DNA of 35,699 nucleotides from a virus, in the IMG/VR virus record IMGVR_UViG_3300044620_000139, positions 1 through 35,699 of that record; one strand, given 5' to 3'. The notes under the pieces are model-generated. The model saw only the letters and a list, made by a program, of their open reading frames with translations, had not been told where the DNA came from and made no database searches. The position numbers were made by a program, and so were the translations under genes. Numbering within the stretch: position 1 is the stretch's first letter; the number at the start of each line of letters is the position of its first letter. Of this stretch, positions 1-8,695 are shown piece after piece.

Positions 1-784
1 TTTTTGTATAAAATTCTGCTTCTTCTTTAGCATTAAAAGGCTCTTCTGCTTTTGCAATGTAATTTTTAGCTAAGTCGCTTACTATCATTTGCTTAACTAC
101 GTGATTAGGAAGTTGACTATATTCATATAGTCTTTGTCTTTCTAAGTATTCTAGATACCTTGGATCATTTTCATCCTCTACTATTATTGTTGCAGGTACG
201 CAACTTTGCGTAGCTTCGTCCCATCGTAATCCTGGACCACAGTCTCCTGGACCTAGTTGTCCGCCTTCTGCGTAATTATTATTAATCTTTCTTTCTTGAG
301 CTAACATATCTTTTGTAGGCTCTTTTCCTGAACCTGCATTAGCTCTAATGTTATCCCATAAACCTCTTTTAGAATAAGAACCGTCGGCACGTTTTAGCAT
401 TCCTCCATTAGCATAACTATTTGGATTTTCTGCATGCCATTGTTTAGTAGCATCAACTCCTTCACTAATAGTATTAGCGCCAGATTTTTCAGTTAAATTA
501 ATAGTATCCCATTTTCCCTTATCTTCTTTAGGATGGTTTACTATTATATCTCCTTCTGGATTTTTATATATTTTATGAAACTCTCCTCCTGCAGTTAAAA
601 ATTTTCCTCCATTACTATAATACCTTCCTAATGCTGAAGCATAAACACTTGGCAATAAATCTCCTTTAATATTTCTATCATTAAGAGGTCCGCCATCTGC
701 AAAAGGTAATGCTGTAGTATCTCTAAAAATCTTTGTTCCTAAAGATTTATAGTAGGTTGGAAGTATGTTAGGAGTCTTTTTCAT
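1..784 (-). CDS. Large internal virion/cargo-type protein, N-terminal part (cut by window edge)
   Basis: An open frame starts with ATG at 784 and runs without a stop to position 1, so at least 261 residues are present and the C-terminus lies outside the window. The visible part is hydrophilic and carries four copies of a short aromatic-x-(D/N/E)-G-G motif, near residues 28-32, 56-60, 124-128 and 171-175. A longer motif at about 143-167 contains W-D-N-I, G-S-G-K, P-T-K and Q-E-R-K-I. From memory, this combination recurs in very large proteins of Bacteroidota phages, some of which are packaged in the virion. Its ATG overlaps the stop of the upstream tail-barrel gene by one base (TAATG), so the two are probably translationally coupled. 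By position it matches where crAss-like phages encode cargo proteins; that role is inference. Confidence 0.8.
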   Translation of the reverse strand, partial: MKKTPNILPTYYKSLGTKIFRDTTALPFADGGPLNDRNIKGDLLPSVYASALGRYYSNGGKFLTAGGEFHKIYKNPEGDIIVNHPKEDKGKWDTINLTEKSGANTISEGVDATKQWHAENPNSYANGGMLKRADGSYSKRGLWDNIRANAGSGKEPTKDMLAQERKINNNYAEGGQLGPGDCGPGLRWDEATQSCVPATIIVEDENDPRYLEYLERQRLYEYSQLPNHVVKQMIVSDLAKNYIAKAEEPFNAKEEAEFYTK

Positions 785-3700
785 TAGAATACTTGATAAT
801 CAAAATAAGTCATAAGACGATTCATAATTAACTCTTTGTTGTAAGAGTTGTCGAAGTATAAAGTTACAATAAAATATGTACTACGTAAACGCCCTTGTTT
901 ACTAGTTGTATTTTGATCTCTCGGAATTTTTAATCGCCACTTATCAAATTTTCTTTTAAACCTTGTAGGAGAAAAAGGTACTATATCTGTATCTTGATAT
1001 TGAGTAGATATTCTAAATGCAGTAATAGTTTGTGCTCTATCAATTACTTTATTATCATCTCGAACAATAGAATTGTATTCCATTGTACGTAATACTTTAT
1101 TTACATCTGCTTGTGGATTAACTACTAATGTTAATTCACATGTCTCTTCTTTATCATAGAATACTCCCCAATCACCTATACCATTAGTATAAATATCTTT
1201 AAGTTTTAATGGATCAGGAGTTAGGATTATATCACCATTTTCTATCCAAATAGTCGGAGTCATAGAATAACGAGAAGAGAATTGCTGTGCTAATTCATCA
1301 AATACTAAAGTATCAGATTTATATACTTGATTAGCTGTAGCTACTGTACTATTAGCAAGTAATCCTACTAAAGCAGCTGGTAAAGTACCACCTGAAGTAA
1401 AGTTATTTGTAACATAGTAGTAAGTATCGGTGGTGCCGTAATACACAATTGTTCCTGCGGTATAAGCATAATTAGTTGTCAAGACTCTAGATGTAGGCCT
1501 ACTCATAAAAGTAAACAATATCTCATCGTTAATGATGTCTTTACCAATATGCACACCTTTTCCTAAAATAGGATTATCTCCATCATTTTCTTTTCGTGCA
1601 AACACATATTCAGGAAGTGCTTGTAAGTAACTATGCATTCCCTTAATTTCTGAAATAGCACTGTTAGCAGTTTGTCCTGACTGCGCTTGCATCATAAATA
1701 TTTTTCTATGGAAAGCATCAAAGAAATACATACCTGCTTCTGTAGCTTGTACGGCCCATTGATGAATAGCTCCGTGAACTTTAGAATAATAAATATGTTT
1801 ACCAAATCCTAATCCTGTACCTAATTGAGTAGGAACTCCATCAGCAGTAGTAGTAACGGCGGCACGGTTAATGGTATATGCTCCCATTCCTCTATCTTGT
1901 AAAAAATATACAGTATCTTTCCAGTTGATTACTTTATTAATAGGACCGTAGTCATCTATATCATAATAGTTATTTATTCCGTATTTAGTCCAAGAATCTA
2001 CTGTCTCTTCATTAATTTTTACATTAGATAAGTATGCTCTAATATCATTAGCTCCACAATTTTGCAAATCTGCAGGCTGTACATAGAATCCTAAATCGTC
2101 ATTTTGACGAGAGTATACCATGTTATAGCTATACATATTTAATACTTCTGCATATGGTGCTTCAGCATTATTTGTTTCTTGTCTAAAAGCTGCTTCTAGT
2201 AAAGTATTTGATCCTGCTGTAAATTCATATTTAACTCCTGTGCGCAAAGTTGCTCCATTCGCTAATTCTAAATTTAATTCAGTTTCTAAAGCAATTATAT
2301 CAGTAATAGTATTGTCTTTATGGTATTTATTATTACCGTAAAAAGCTGTATTAAATTCTACTAAACCTGTTTGGACTACAAACATGTTAACAAAAATATC
2401 TCCTCCAAATACTATAGGATTTGTATTTGCGGGATCAATGATTGGAGATGCAGGGATAAATTTATTAGCCTCTAAACTTGATTCAGTATATCCTCCATAT
2501 ACTTCTTGTTTTGGTAAAATGCATTCTGTGATAGGAAAATAATTATCGTAATCTCCAGTTGCTACAAAAGAAGTTCTATTTACAGGAAATACACTATTAG
2601 GAGCTTTAAAATAATCTTCAGTAGAACCTGTTATAGGCGTATTAGTAAAAAAGTCTGTATCAATTTTTTGTACTTTACCTATAACACTAGATCCTGCTTT
2701 AAAAAATTCAGGTACTTCACTTACTCCTAAACCTTGTTGAGGCCTATTAGGATTAACTTGTGGATCTCCTGCATCAAAATAATTATCCATGCACCAGTAA
2801 TTTCGCATGTAATAACCAGAAAACATACTACTAGTTACCTTAGTTTCATAGTCAGAAGTGTCTTCCATTTTAAACTTAGCATTATGCTGCCAACGTTTAA
2901 TATTTTCTATTGTATTAAAGTTTACAGGATATATATCATAATATTGATTTCTTATATCTTTAGAATCTTCCCCTAGATCTACATCACTCCAATCATGTGT
3001 AGAATTTGCCCAAGTAACTCTATTACTATAAGCTCCTGTAATTAGTAAACAAGGATTACCTCCTAAATTTAAGATTGAGTCTGCTACACTATTTTTATCA
3101 AAAGATATTTCTGGAGAATAAAATCCTAAATAAGATCCTAATCTATCGTAATTATAATATTGTGGAACATAACTACTAACTGAAGAATCTTCTAAAGTTG
3201 CAAAAGATGCATTATTTGCAGAAGAATCTGGATAATATGGATATAAATGTAAAACATTATTATTTTCATTTACTCGTAAATCAAATCCTCCTGTACCTGT
3301 AAAATGAGGTTCTAAAATTGGATTATAATAAAAACCTTTTAATAATCCTTGTGTCAATCTTCTTTTATCAGTACTTTCTCTTTTAACTCTAACAATTTGG
3401 TATCCAGTAATTTTATTTGCTAAACTAGGACAAGTACTAAAATCTATTTGAAATTCTATTCCCATAGAATATCCTACTGTGTCCTCACTTGCAGTCTTCT
3501 TTTTACTTAGTGGCCAGAACTTGTAACCAGAATTATTTGTTACAGAATCTACTTCAGAAATATCTGGAAATTTAATATCTCCAATATATTCTACAAAAGT
3601 AGCTTCCCCTTTGTTAGTGTAGAATACTATACCAAATCGATAAGTTTCTCCTCTTTTGTATCCACGTAATAATCCAGAAATAAATGGAGATGCGTAATTA

Positions 3701-5094
3701 GGAAATGTAGTATTAGCATAAGGGCCGTAGCCGTCATTTAAATCGTGTCCTGGTGAATCAGGAGTATCATTTACGTAAGTTAATCCTACAGTTTGCCCAG
3801 CAAGCACACTAGTTTCTTCTAAAGTAAATTCTTCTAAATGAAAATTATAAGTAATATTAGGGCCTTCTCCTCCTAATCGTAATCCATCAGATTGATATCT
3901 ATATTGAGAATCTGTTTGCCAAGTTGGATTCCAATGTGCATCAGAATTGTAATCTTTATTAAAAGCATTTTCTAGTATATCACCTGTAGGCAAAGTTTGC
4001 GCACTATCGTATCTCCCAGTTTTTGCTTCAAATGTTTCTAAATCTTCAAGTAAGTCTTGCAGGCTTATTGTTGATTCTATAATGTTTGCAATTAATAAAG
4101 AGTTATCTTTTTGTGCAATAGTTTTAGGAGTTTTAAAAGCGTAGTTTCTTGCAAGAAAATCTAGTAACTCTAAATCAAAGATAGTTGACTCTCCTCCTGT
4201 ATAAGTAATTGTAATACTAGGTTGATCGGCAATAGTCATTGTCTCAATAGATACTACTTCTGTAGTTGCAGTATCTGATGATTTATATATACCAATAAAT
4301 TCTATTTTTTCAAAATCCCAATAATTAGTAGTATCTACAGTCACAGTAATTGCTTTTCCGCTATTGACTACTGTACTATTACCGTTATATTGATTAGATG
4401 GAATACCTGTCTCACTATCAGAAACAATATGGATCAGATTACTAGGCGGTGAAATTAAAGTTGTTTTTCCGTCATCTGTAATTAATCTAAATGCAATTTG
4501 ATATTCTCCTGTAGTTAAACTACCCCCACCTGCTACTCCTACTAATAAAGGTTGAGTAAACTTAACATCTGGGAAGATATCTACAAGACCTACAGGTAAA
4601 TCTACTAAACCAGGGCTTACTACATTAATAGATCTAAAAAAGTTATTATAATCTGTCCAATAAACTCTTTGAATGCAATCAGATTCGAATCTTCCTAATG
4701 CCTCAATTGGCCAAGTTTTTTTAAAGTTTAATGCTGCATTATAATATATAACAGCAAAAGTAGTAATTGCCTTGTTTGCTGGATCGTATTCTAAATTATA
4801 AATCCATCCTTTATCGCCATCATCATCAGCAACAAATAATATAATCTTTGTACGGATTGTAGCATATCCTATAATAGCAGGATTTAATGCTGTCCAAGGA
4901 GTTGTTCCAAAAATACCTGATGTCTCAAGTTCTACTGCAAATTCGTTACCTTTTATGTTAGTAAATCCTCCAAGTGAATCTCCTGTTGTAGTAGTAATTC
5001 TTACATCTAAAGCATCAATATAAAAAGTAGCTGCCAAACTATCGTAGGCAGTATCTTTATTCATTCCTTGGTAGGTGTTTATATGTTGCTCCAT
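784..5094 (-). CDS. Tail-barrel / muzzle (tail stabilisation) protein, crAss-like
   Basis: This is the longest gene in the window (1,436 aa). The N-terminus has the pattern G-M-N-K-D-T followed by Y-I-D-A-L-D-V-R-I and, after a gap, N-I-K-G-N-E. I recognise this as the opening of the long tail stabilisation or muzzle proteins of crAss-like phages, which close the distal end of the short tail. The rest is rich in Asn, Tyr, Thr and Gly, has no predicted membrane segment, and looks beta-rich. It follows the ring-protein genes and precedes the cargo-like gene, as expected for a podovirus tail block. The start is ATG, 9 nt after the stop of the upstream gene. Family assignment rests on the N-terminal pattern, length and order; the detailed mechanism is known only from relatives. 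Confidence 0.75.
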   Translation of the reverse strand: MEQHINTYQGMNKDTAYDSLAATFYIDALDVRITTTTGDSLGGFTNIKGNEFAVELETSGIFGTTPWTALNPAIIGYATIRTKIILFVADDDGDKGWIYNLEYDPANKAITTFAVIYYNAALNFKKTWPIEALGRFESDCIQRVYWTDYNNFFRSINVVSPGLVDLPVGLVDIFPDVKFTQPLLVGVAGGGSLTTGEYQIAFRLITDDGKTTLISPPSNLIHIVSDSETGIPSNQYNGNSTVVNSGKAITVTVDTTNYWDFEKIEFIGIYKSSDTATTEVVSIETMTIADQPSITITYTGGESTIFDLELLDFLARNYAFKTPKTIAQKDNSLLIANIIESTISLQDLLEDLETFEAKTGRYDSAQTLPTGDILENAFNKDYNSDAHWNPTWQTDSQYRYQSDGLRLGGEGPNITYNFHLEEFTLEETSVLAGQTVGLTYVNDTPDSPGHDLNDGYGPYANTTFPNYASPFISGLLRGYKRGETYRFGIVFYTNKGEATFVEYIGDIKFPDISEVDSVTNNSGYKFWPLSKKKTASEDTVGYSMGIEFQIDFSTCPSLANKITGYQIVRVKRESTDKRRLTQGLLKGFYYNPILEPHFTGTGGFDLRVNENNNVLHLYPYYPDSSANNASFATLEDSSVSSYVPQYYNYDRLGSYLGFYSPEISFDKNSVADSILNLGGNPCLLITGAYSNRVTWANSTHDWSDVDLGEDSKDIRNQYYDIYPVNFNTIENIKRWQHNAKFKMEDTSDYETKVTSSMFSGYYMRNYWCMDNYFDAGDPQVNPNRPQQGLGVSEVPEFFKAGSSVIGKVQKIDTDFFTNTPITGSTEDYFKAPNSVFPVNRTSFVATGDYDNYFPITECILPKQEVYGGYTESSLEANKFIPASPIIDPANTNPIVFGGDIFVNMFVVQTGLVEFNTAFYGNNKYHKDNTITDIIALETELNLELANGATLRTGVKYEFTAGSNTLLEAAFRQETNNAEAPYAEVLNMYSYNMVYSRQNDDLGFYVQPADLQNCGANDIRAYLSNVKINEETVDSWTKYGINNYYDIDDYGPINKVINWKDTVYFLQDRGMGAYTINRAAVTTTADGVPTQLGTGLGFGKHIYYSKVHGAIHQWAVQATEAGMYFFDAFHRKIFMMQAQSGQTANSAISEIKGMHSYLQALPEYVFARKENDGDNPILGKGVHIGKDIINDEILFTFMSRPTSRVLTTNYAYTAGTIVYYGTTDTYYYVTNNFTSGGTLPAALVGLLANSTVATANQVYKSDTLVFDELAQQFSSRYSMTPTIWIENGDIILTPDPLKLKDIYTNGIGDWGVFYDKEETCELTLVVNPQADVNKVLRTMEYNSIVRDDNKVIDRAQTITAFRISTQYQDTDIVPFSPTRFKRKFDKWRLKIPRDQNTTSKQGRLRSTYFIVTLYFDNSYNKELIMNRLMTYFDYQVF

Positions 5095-5103
5095 GTTAAA
5101 CTA

Positions 5104-5928
5104 TTAGGATGTTGCTGGGTTTGGCCCATTGACACTTGGTGATACAGCATTAATAGTAGATACTAATGCTACGCCAGATTTAGGTCTAAATTTACGTTGT
5201 TCAGGTAACTGCATGTTAGCAAAGAAAGATGCATGGTCTTGCAATTGTGGAATAGTACGGACAACAGAGTTTTTAACTGTTTCTGCTTCGTCTACACCGT
5301 TCCATTGTTTAGCATGATTAACCGCTTGTGCAAAGTACCATTCTTTATCTTGCTCGATCATTTGATAAACCTGTGGGTTAATTTCTCCACGGATTAATAG
5401 TTTACGGGCAATACGTTGCGCTATGTAGTGCGCACCTGCTTCTAACCATTGTTGCTCTGCAGGAATAGTAGGATATCCACATTCGTCTGTAGGAATAGCA
5501 CTGTATGACATTGCTACAAATCCTTCGTTCATAGAGCCAAAGATATATCCTTGTCCTACTGTGTATGTCTCACGACCTTCGGTAGTATAATCTCTATCAT
5601 CTAAATGATATCTGTTGTGGAAGTAATCAGTTTTCCAACGCATTGGATATAACCTACCTTTACCGCACTCAGCTTCTTCAATAGTACTAACTCCCACAAT
5701 ATGAGCAGTTTGTCCTATCTTATATAAGTCGTAAGGTAAATCACCTCTCCCATCGCAAATTTGAATATAAGCGATCTTCTCTTCCATAGTTACTGGTACA
5801 TTAGTATGTGCCATAAACTCTGCAAGCCACTCTACACCTTCTTCTTCTTTGACGTCGTAGTTAAAACCAAAATCCCTGATAGTTTTATCAAGGATTGTTT
5901 TATAGGAGACTGTTTTACCTGAGTACAT
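5104..5928 (-). CDS. Tail ring/adaptor protein (P22 gp4-like tail accessory candidate)
   Basis: This 274-aa soluble protein has a helical N-terminus followed by an R-G-D-L-P-Y-D motif (about residues 80-86). A conserved-looking central stretch includes S-Y-S-A-I-P-T-D-E. A helical region around 165-215 ends in a low-complexity Ser/Pro/Asn tail. The Y-S-A-I-P-T-D-E pattern followed by helices recalls the portal-adaptor or tail-tubular proteins of crAss-like phages, which stack as rings below the portal. It is sandwiched between other small tail genes and the tail-barrel gene, and its ATG overlaps the previous stop by one base (TAATG). I am fairly sure it is a tail ring component, less sure which ring. 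Confidence 0.6.
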   Translation of the reverse strand: MYSGKTVSYKTILDKTIRDFGFNYDVKEEEGVEWLAEFMAHTNVPVTMEEKIAYIQICDGRGDLPYDLYKIGQTAHIVGVSTIEEAECGKGRLYPMRWKTDYFHNRYHLDDRDYTTEGRETYTVGQGYIFGSMNEGFVAMSYSAIPTDECGYPTIPAEQQWLEAGAHYIAQRIARKLLIRGEINPQVYQMIEQDKEWYFAQAVNHAKQWNGVDEAETVKNSVVRTIPQLQDHASFFANMQLPEQRKFRPKSGVALVSTINAVSPSVNGPNPATS

Positions 5929-6206
5929 TACATTAAGTTTTTAAGTACTGATTCTAAGCGACTAGCAATACCTTCAGCAGATTTATCTAAAGAAGGATCT
6001 TCGGTACTTACAGATTTTTCTGTTTTCCACTCCCATTCGCCTTTGTCATTTTTACAACGACATTCTTTTGTGATGATATAACCACCTTCAACTTGTTCAA
6101 TACGAGTTTCTTCCGAACCTCCATCTTCAAATTGTTTGCGGGTAATCTTAACAGTAGACTCTACTGATTTACCGCCTGATGTCATTTCCATTGCTTCGTT
6201 ATCCAT
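5928..6206 (-). CDS. Small conserved tail-region protein
   Basis: This 92-aa, charged, soluble protein has a central beta-like segment around an E-G-G-Y-I-I-T-K-E-C motif and a Trp-rich E-W-E-W stretch. It ends in a short amphipathic helix. It overlaps the upstream 179-aa gene by 8 nt and the downstream ring gene by 1 nt, which strongly supports it being translated as part of the tail operon. I do not recognise a named domain. It could be a minor virion protein or an assembly factor for its ring-protein neighbours. Confidence 0.7.
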   Translation of the reverse strand: MDNEAMEMTSGGKSVESTVKITRKQFEDGGSEETRIEQVEGGYIITKECRCKNDKGEWEWKTEKSVSTEDPSLDKSAEGIASRLESVLKNLM

Positions 6207-6738
6207 AATAAAATGTTTTACGGTTAGGGTCTTTAACTACTTGTGCAATTAATCTAGAATATTGTCTAGATGCTTTAAAAGTATAAAAACTCTTGTATTT
6301 TAAATTAGTTGTAAAGTTATCCCAAAAGTGTTCATAGAATTCTTGATTGCTATGATCATTCTCATGATAAATTAACGTCTTGTTACTTATCTTTGTTAGT
6401 TCATCTCTTGTTAATCCTGGATATTTAGTTTCCCAGTATTCCCAAGTAGCTGCCCAATTTACTCTTAAACTTTTGGAGCGTTCTCCATTCTGTTTAAAGA
6501 AATGCATTTGCTTGCTTCGGATTCTAATTTTACCTACTCGGTTTATCTTTAGTTCTAAGCCTGTCTCTACTATTTCTCTACTAAAAGTATCTAGCAAATC
6601 TCGTAAAAATTTATTATAAACACTGCGCTCAACTACCTTTTCTTTTGCGTTTTCTTCGTAGTATTTATAAAACTGGTCCTTCTTAATATCACCAGCTATT
6701 TTACCTTTGCCTCTTTTTAAAAAATTATTGTCCTGCAT
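6199..6738 (-). CDS. Conserved tail-module protein with possible HU/IHF-like core
   Basis: This 179-aa basic protein is rich in Lys, Arg, Tyr and Phe. A helical segment (Y-N-K-F-L-R-D-L-L-D-T-F, about residues 42-53) leads into a strand pair with V-G-K-I-R-I-R at about 68-74. This helix-then-'GxIxIR' order is reminiscent of HU/IHF-fold proteins, but the key DNA-bending arm is not obvious. The second half contains Y-H-E-N-D-H-S-N-Q-E-F-Y and W-D-N-F-T motifs that look strongly constrained. It overlaps both neighbours (8 and 14 nt) within the ring-protein cluster, so a structural or assembly role in the tail or neck is likely. The IHF-like reading is inference only. Confidence 0.6.
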   Translation of the reverse strand: MQDNNFLKRGKGKIAGDIKKDQFYKYYEENAKEKVVERSVYNKFLRDLLDTFSREIVETGLELKINRVGKIRIRSKQMHFFKQNGERSKSLRVNWAATWEYWETKYPGLTRDELTKISNKTLIYHENDHSNQEFYEHFWDNFTTNLKYKSFYTFKASRQYSRLIAQVVKDPNRKTFYYG

Positions 6739-7447
6739 TTGTTGCTCCTCCTCCTAATCCTACACCTGTTCTTTGGTCTTGAGCATTGTTAGCTTCATCT
6801 TTTTGGTTGATTCCTTTTTGCATTAATTGTTGTAGTACTAAAGGTTTAATATATGCCCACATCCACATATTTAATGGATAAGGATCGGATGCTGTCCAAC
6901 AAGGAGCTTCTCCTGCACAATTATAATAACCTTGTAACTCAGTAGGATCTTCAAAGATTCCTCTAATACTAAGATACTTCATCATTAAATGCGTAGATGA
7001 TTTACTAGTAACATATAAATGTTTTCCGTATAAGAAAGTGTAGATACTTTTTTGAGTAGTTCTACCGTGGCCTACGTAAGGTACACGAGAGTAATCAATA
7101 AGTATAAATCTTGGCTTCATTATGTCAGCAGGGCCAACACTTGCAATACCTTTTGTAAAGAAAAACTCAATTGTATTAGGTATCTCTTTAACAGTCCGTA
7201 ATACTTTGCATCCTGCTGGCACATCTATACAACAATCAATGGGATTAACTAGTTCTAACTCTAGACATGTTATCTCTTGTAGTATATATGGATCTATACT
7301 ACGATTCTTATTATACTCATTTCTAATCCATAGAGATCTCTGTTCGTTAATTAAATCCGTATAGAGCTCATATGAAAATGAGGATTCTATTGAGTTTATT
7401 TCTAACGACTCATCAATCTGAGCATGTAAATCATTTAGTGATAACAT
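6725..7447 (-). CDS. Tail ring/connector protein
   Basis: This 240-aa protein begins with a helical region and an I-D-P-Y-I-L-Q motif near residue 50. Next comes a C-L-E-L-E-L strand with a cluster of cysteines (C61, C72, C73, C80), and a second strand-rich part. A W-M-W-A-Y-I segment and a helical tail precede a Gly/Asn/Ala-rich, probably disordered C-terminus. The arrangement matches proteins conserved in the tail block of crAss-like phages that form rings between portal and tail barrel. It is the first of four overlapping genes (240, 179, 92 and 274 aa) leading to the tail-barrel gene. Ring assignment is by context and pattern memory. Confidence 0.55.
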   Translation of the reverse strand: MLSLNDLHAQIDESLEINSIESSFSYELYTDLINEQRSLWIRNEYNKNRSIDPYILQEITCLELELVNPIDCCIDVPAGCKVLRTVKEIPNTIEFFFTKGIASVGPADIMKPRFILIDYSRVPYVGHGRTTQKSIYTFLYGKHLYVTSKSSTHLMMKYLSIRGIFEDPTELQGYYNCAGEAPCWTASDPYPLNMWMWAYIKPLVLQQLMQKGINQKDEANNAQDQRTGVGLGGGATNAGQ

Positions 7448-7471
7448 AATTACAAATATACAATTAATTAA

Positions 7472-7612
7472 TTATCTTCCCTGTCCTCTGTAAGCTTTTT
7501 TATAATTCTTAGAACTTTTAAGCTTAGAAGTTTGGGTTTTAGCGTGTACTCCTGGACGTGAGACTTTTACTTTAGCCTTAACACCTCCAGTATTATCTTT
7601 AATTTTAGCCAT
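7472..7612 (-). CDS. Tiny basic protein (46 aa)
   Basis: Reading the gap on the minus strand gives ATG at 7612 and TAA at 7472-7474, 46 codons. The product is very basic (many Lys, Arg, Ser) with no hydrophobic core. Its central motif R-P-G-V-H-A-K-T and C-terminal N-Y-K-K-A-Y-R-G-Q-G-R resemble small basic proteins I associate with Bacteroidota phage genomes. The ATG overlaps the stop of the upstream 52-codon gene in a TAATG junction, the same coupling used elsewhere in this operon. That and the motif make it a real gene despite its size. It could bind nucleic acid or be a minor packaged protein; function unknown. Confidence 0.75.
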   Translation of the reverse strand: MAKIKDNTGGVKAKVKVSRPGVHAKTQTSKLKSSKNYKKAYRGQGR

Positions 7613-7770
7613 TATCTATTCTTTATAGTGATGTTAAAAATAGTAATAAGATAGAAGTTTCTAGACTTATCTATCTCAATGTTAATTAAATCTACAGCAG
7701 AGATTCTAAATCTAATCATGATTTTATCCCATTGCTTATTAGTTGTTTTCCAGTTGTTTCTTAGTTTCAT
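7612..7770 (-). CDS. Small hypothetical protein (52 aa)
   Basis: This short basic protein has Lys/Arg/Trp in the first third and a strand-like Ile-rich C-terminal half (I-N-I-E-I-D, Y-L-I-T-I-F-N-I-T-I). The frame is open back to 7815, but the ATG at 7770 is preferred because it gives a short clean leader after the metallophosphoesterase gene. The stop forms a TAATG junction with the next small gene. I do not recognise it. Amino-acid composition alone would be weak evidence; the coupling to the conserved-looking 46-codon gene raises confidence. Confidence 0.5.
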   Translation of the reverse strand: MKLRNNWKTTNKQWDKIMIRFRISAVDLINIEIDKSRNFYLITIFNITIKNR

Positions 7771-7789
7771 AATGTAAATATAAAAAATA

Positions 7790-8668
7790 TTAAATAGGGA
7801 ATTTAATACTATCAATTGATTTTAATATTAGATCTCTTCCATTTGTAGTATCTCTACGTGTATCAATGATCAAGATTCTACTTCCTACAGGTTTCGGAGG
7901 AGCTCCTCTCTCAATATGCCATCCTTTTGATCCATCACCGTACTCCTCTTTGTATGTACCTGTAATCATCATATGAATTTGTCTATGTTTCTGCGAGTAT
8001 CCTGTTTGAGCTTGATGTTCAATTATATCACGAGCTATGTTAGTGCATTTGTTTTCATGAATATGTCCCATTGCAAATACATCAAAATCTTCAGCCATTT
8101 CAAGAGCTCTAGTAAGATTAATCTCCCCACGAGTAACAATTCCCCCGCCTCCTGAGCCATGAAAATATTTTACTTTTGTTGCGTGAAAGAAATTAGTTCT
8201 AACTTCCTGACGTACAATAAGCCATCCACCATATCCACCTGTCTGAACATTACTCCCATTTTTGTAATTAAGTAGGTCTACAAATCTTTGTAAAACATCA
8301 GTTTCTTGACGTTTGATTACAGAAGTCTCATGATTACCGTACCCGATTACTGTAATTAAATGTGCGTATGGTGAAAAGAAATCTACTGCTGTTTCTACGA
8401 TAGAATCAAGATACTTAATGTTATTGTGCTCAGGACGGATATCAGATTTAGTACCACGTGGATCCCATTTTCCCTGCATCAAACAAAACGTATCCCCATT
8501 AAACATCATGGGGATAGAATGTTTTAGACAATAATTTAAATCTTTTCTTAACAAGTCCCAGTCGCATTTAGGATTATCCCAGTGAATATCTGAGAACATC
8601 GCTATTTTAACTTTTGTTCCACTAATTTTTAATTCGTGAATATTCTTTGCGTGTTTGATTAATTCCAT
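7790..8668 (-). CDS. Calcineurin-like metallophosphoesterase
   Basis: This 292-aa protein shows the full set of two-metal phosphoesterase motifs: D27-x-H29 in F-S-D-I-H, G58-D59 in N-G-D-T, G111-N-H-E114, a histidine in Y-F-H170-G-S-G-G-G-G, and G201-H-I-H204. These residues bind the metal pair in the calcineurin-like superfamily (Mre11, Lambda phosphatase, cyclic nucleotide phosphodiesterases). All are intact, so it should be catalytically competent. The substrate cannot be read from the sequence; DNA or nucleotide phosphoesters are most plausible in a phage. It sits between the lysis genes and the tail-ring genes, an unexpected place for a nucleic-acid enzyme. It has no signal peptide. Confidence 0.88.
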   Translation of the reverse strand: MELIKHAKNIHELKISGTKVKIAMFSDIHWDNPKCDWDLLRKDLNYCLKHSIPMMFNGDTFCLMQGKWDPRGTKSDIRPEHNNIKYLDSIVETAVDFFSPYAHLITVIGYGNHETSVIKRQETDVLQRFVDLLNYKNGSNVQTGGYGGWLIVRQEVRTNFFHATKVKYFHGSGGGGIVTRGEINLTRALEMAEDFDVFAMGHIHENKCTNIARDIIEHQAQTGYSQKHRQIHMMITGTYKEEYGDGSKGWHIERGAPPKPVGSRILIIDTRRDTTNGRDLILKSIDSIKFPI

Positions 8669-8695
8669 AAATACGATATAAAGGATTAGATTAAA

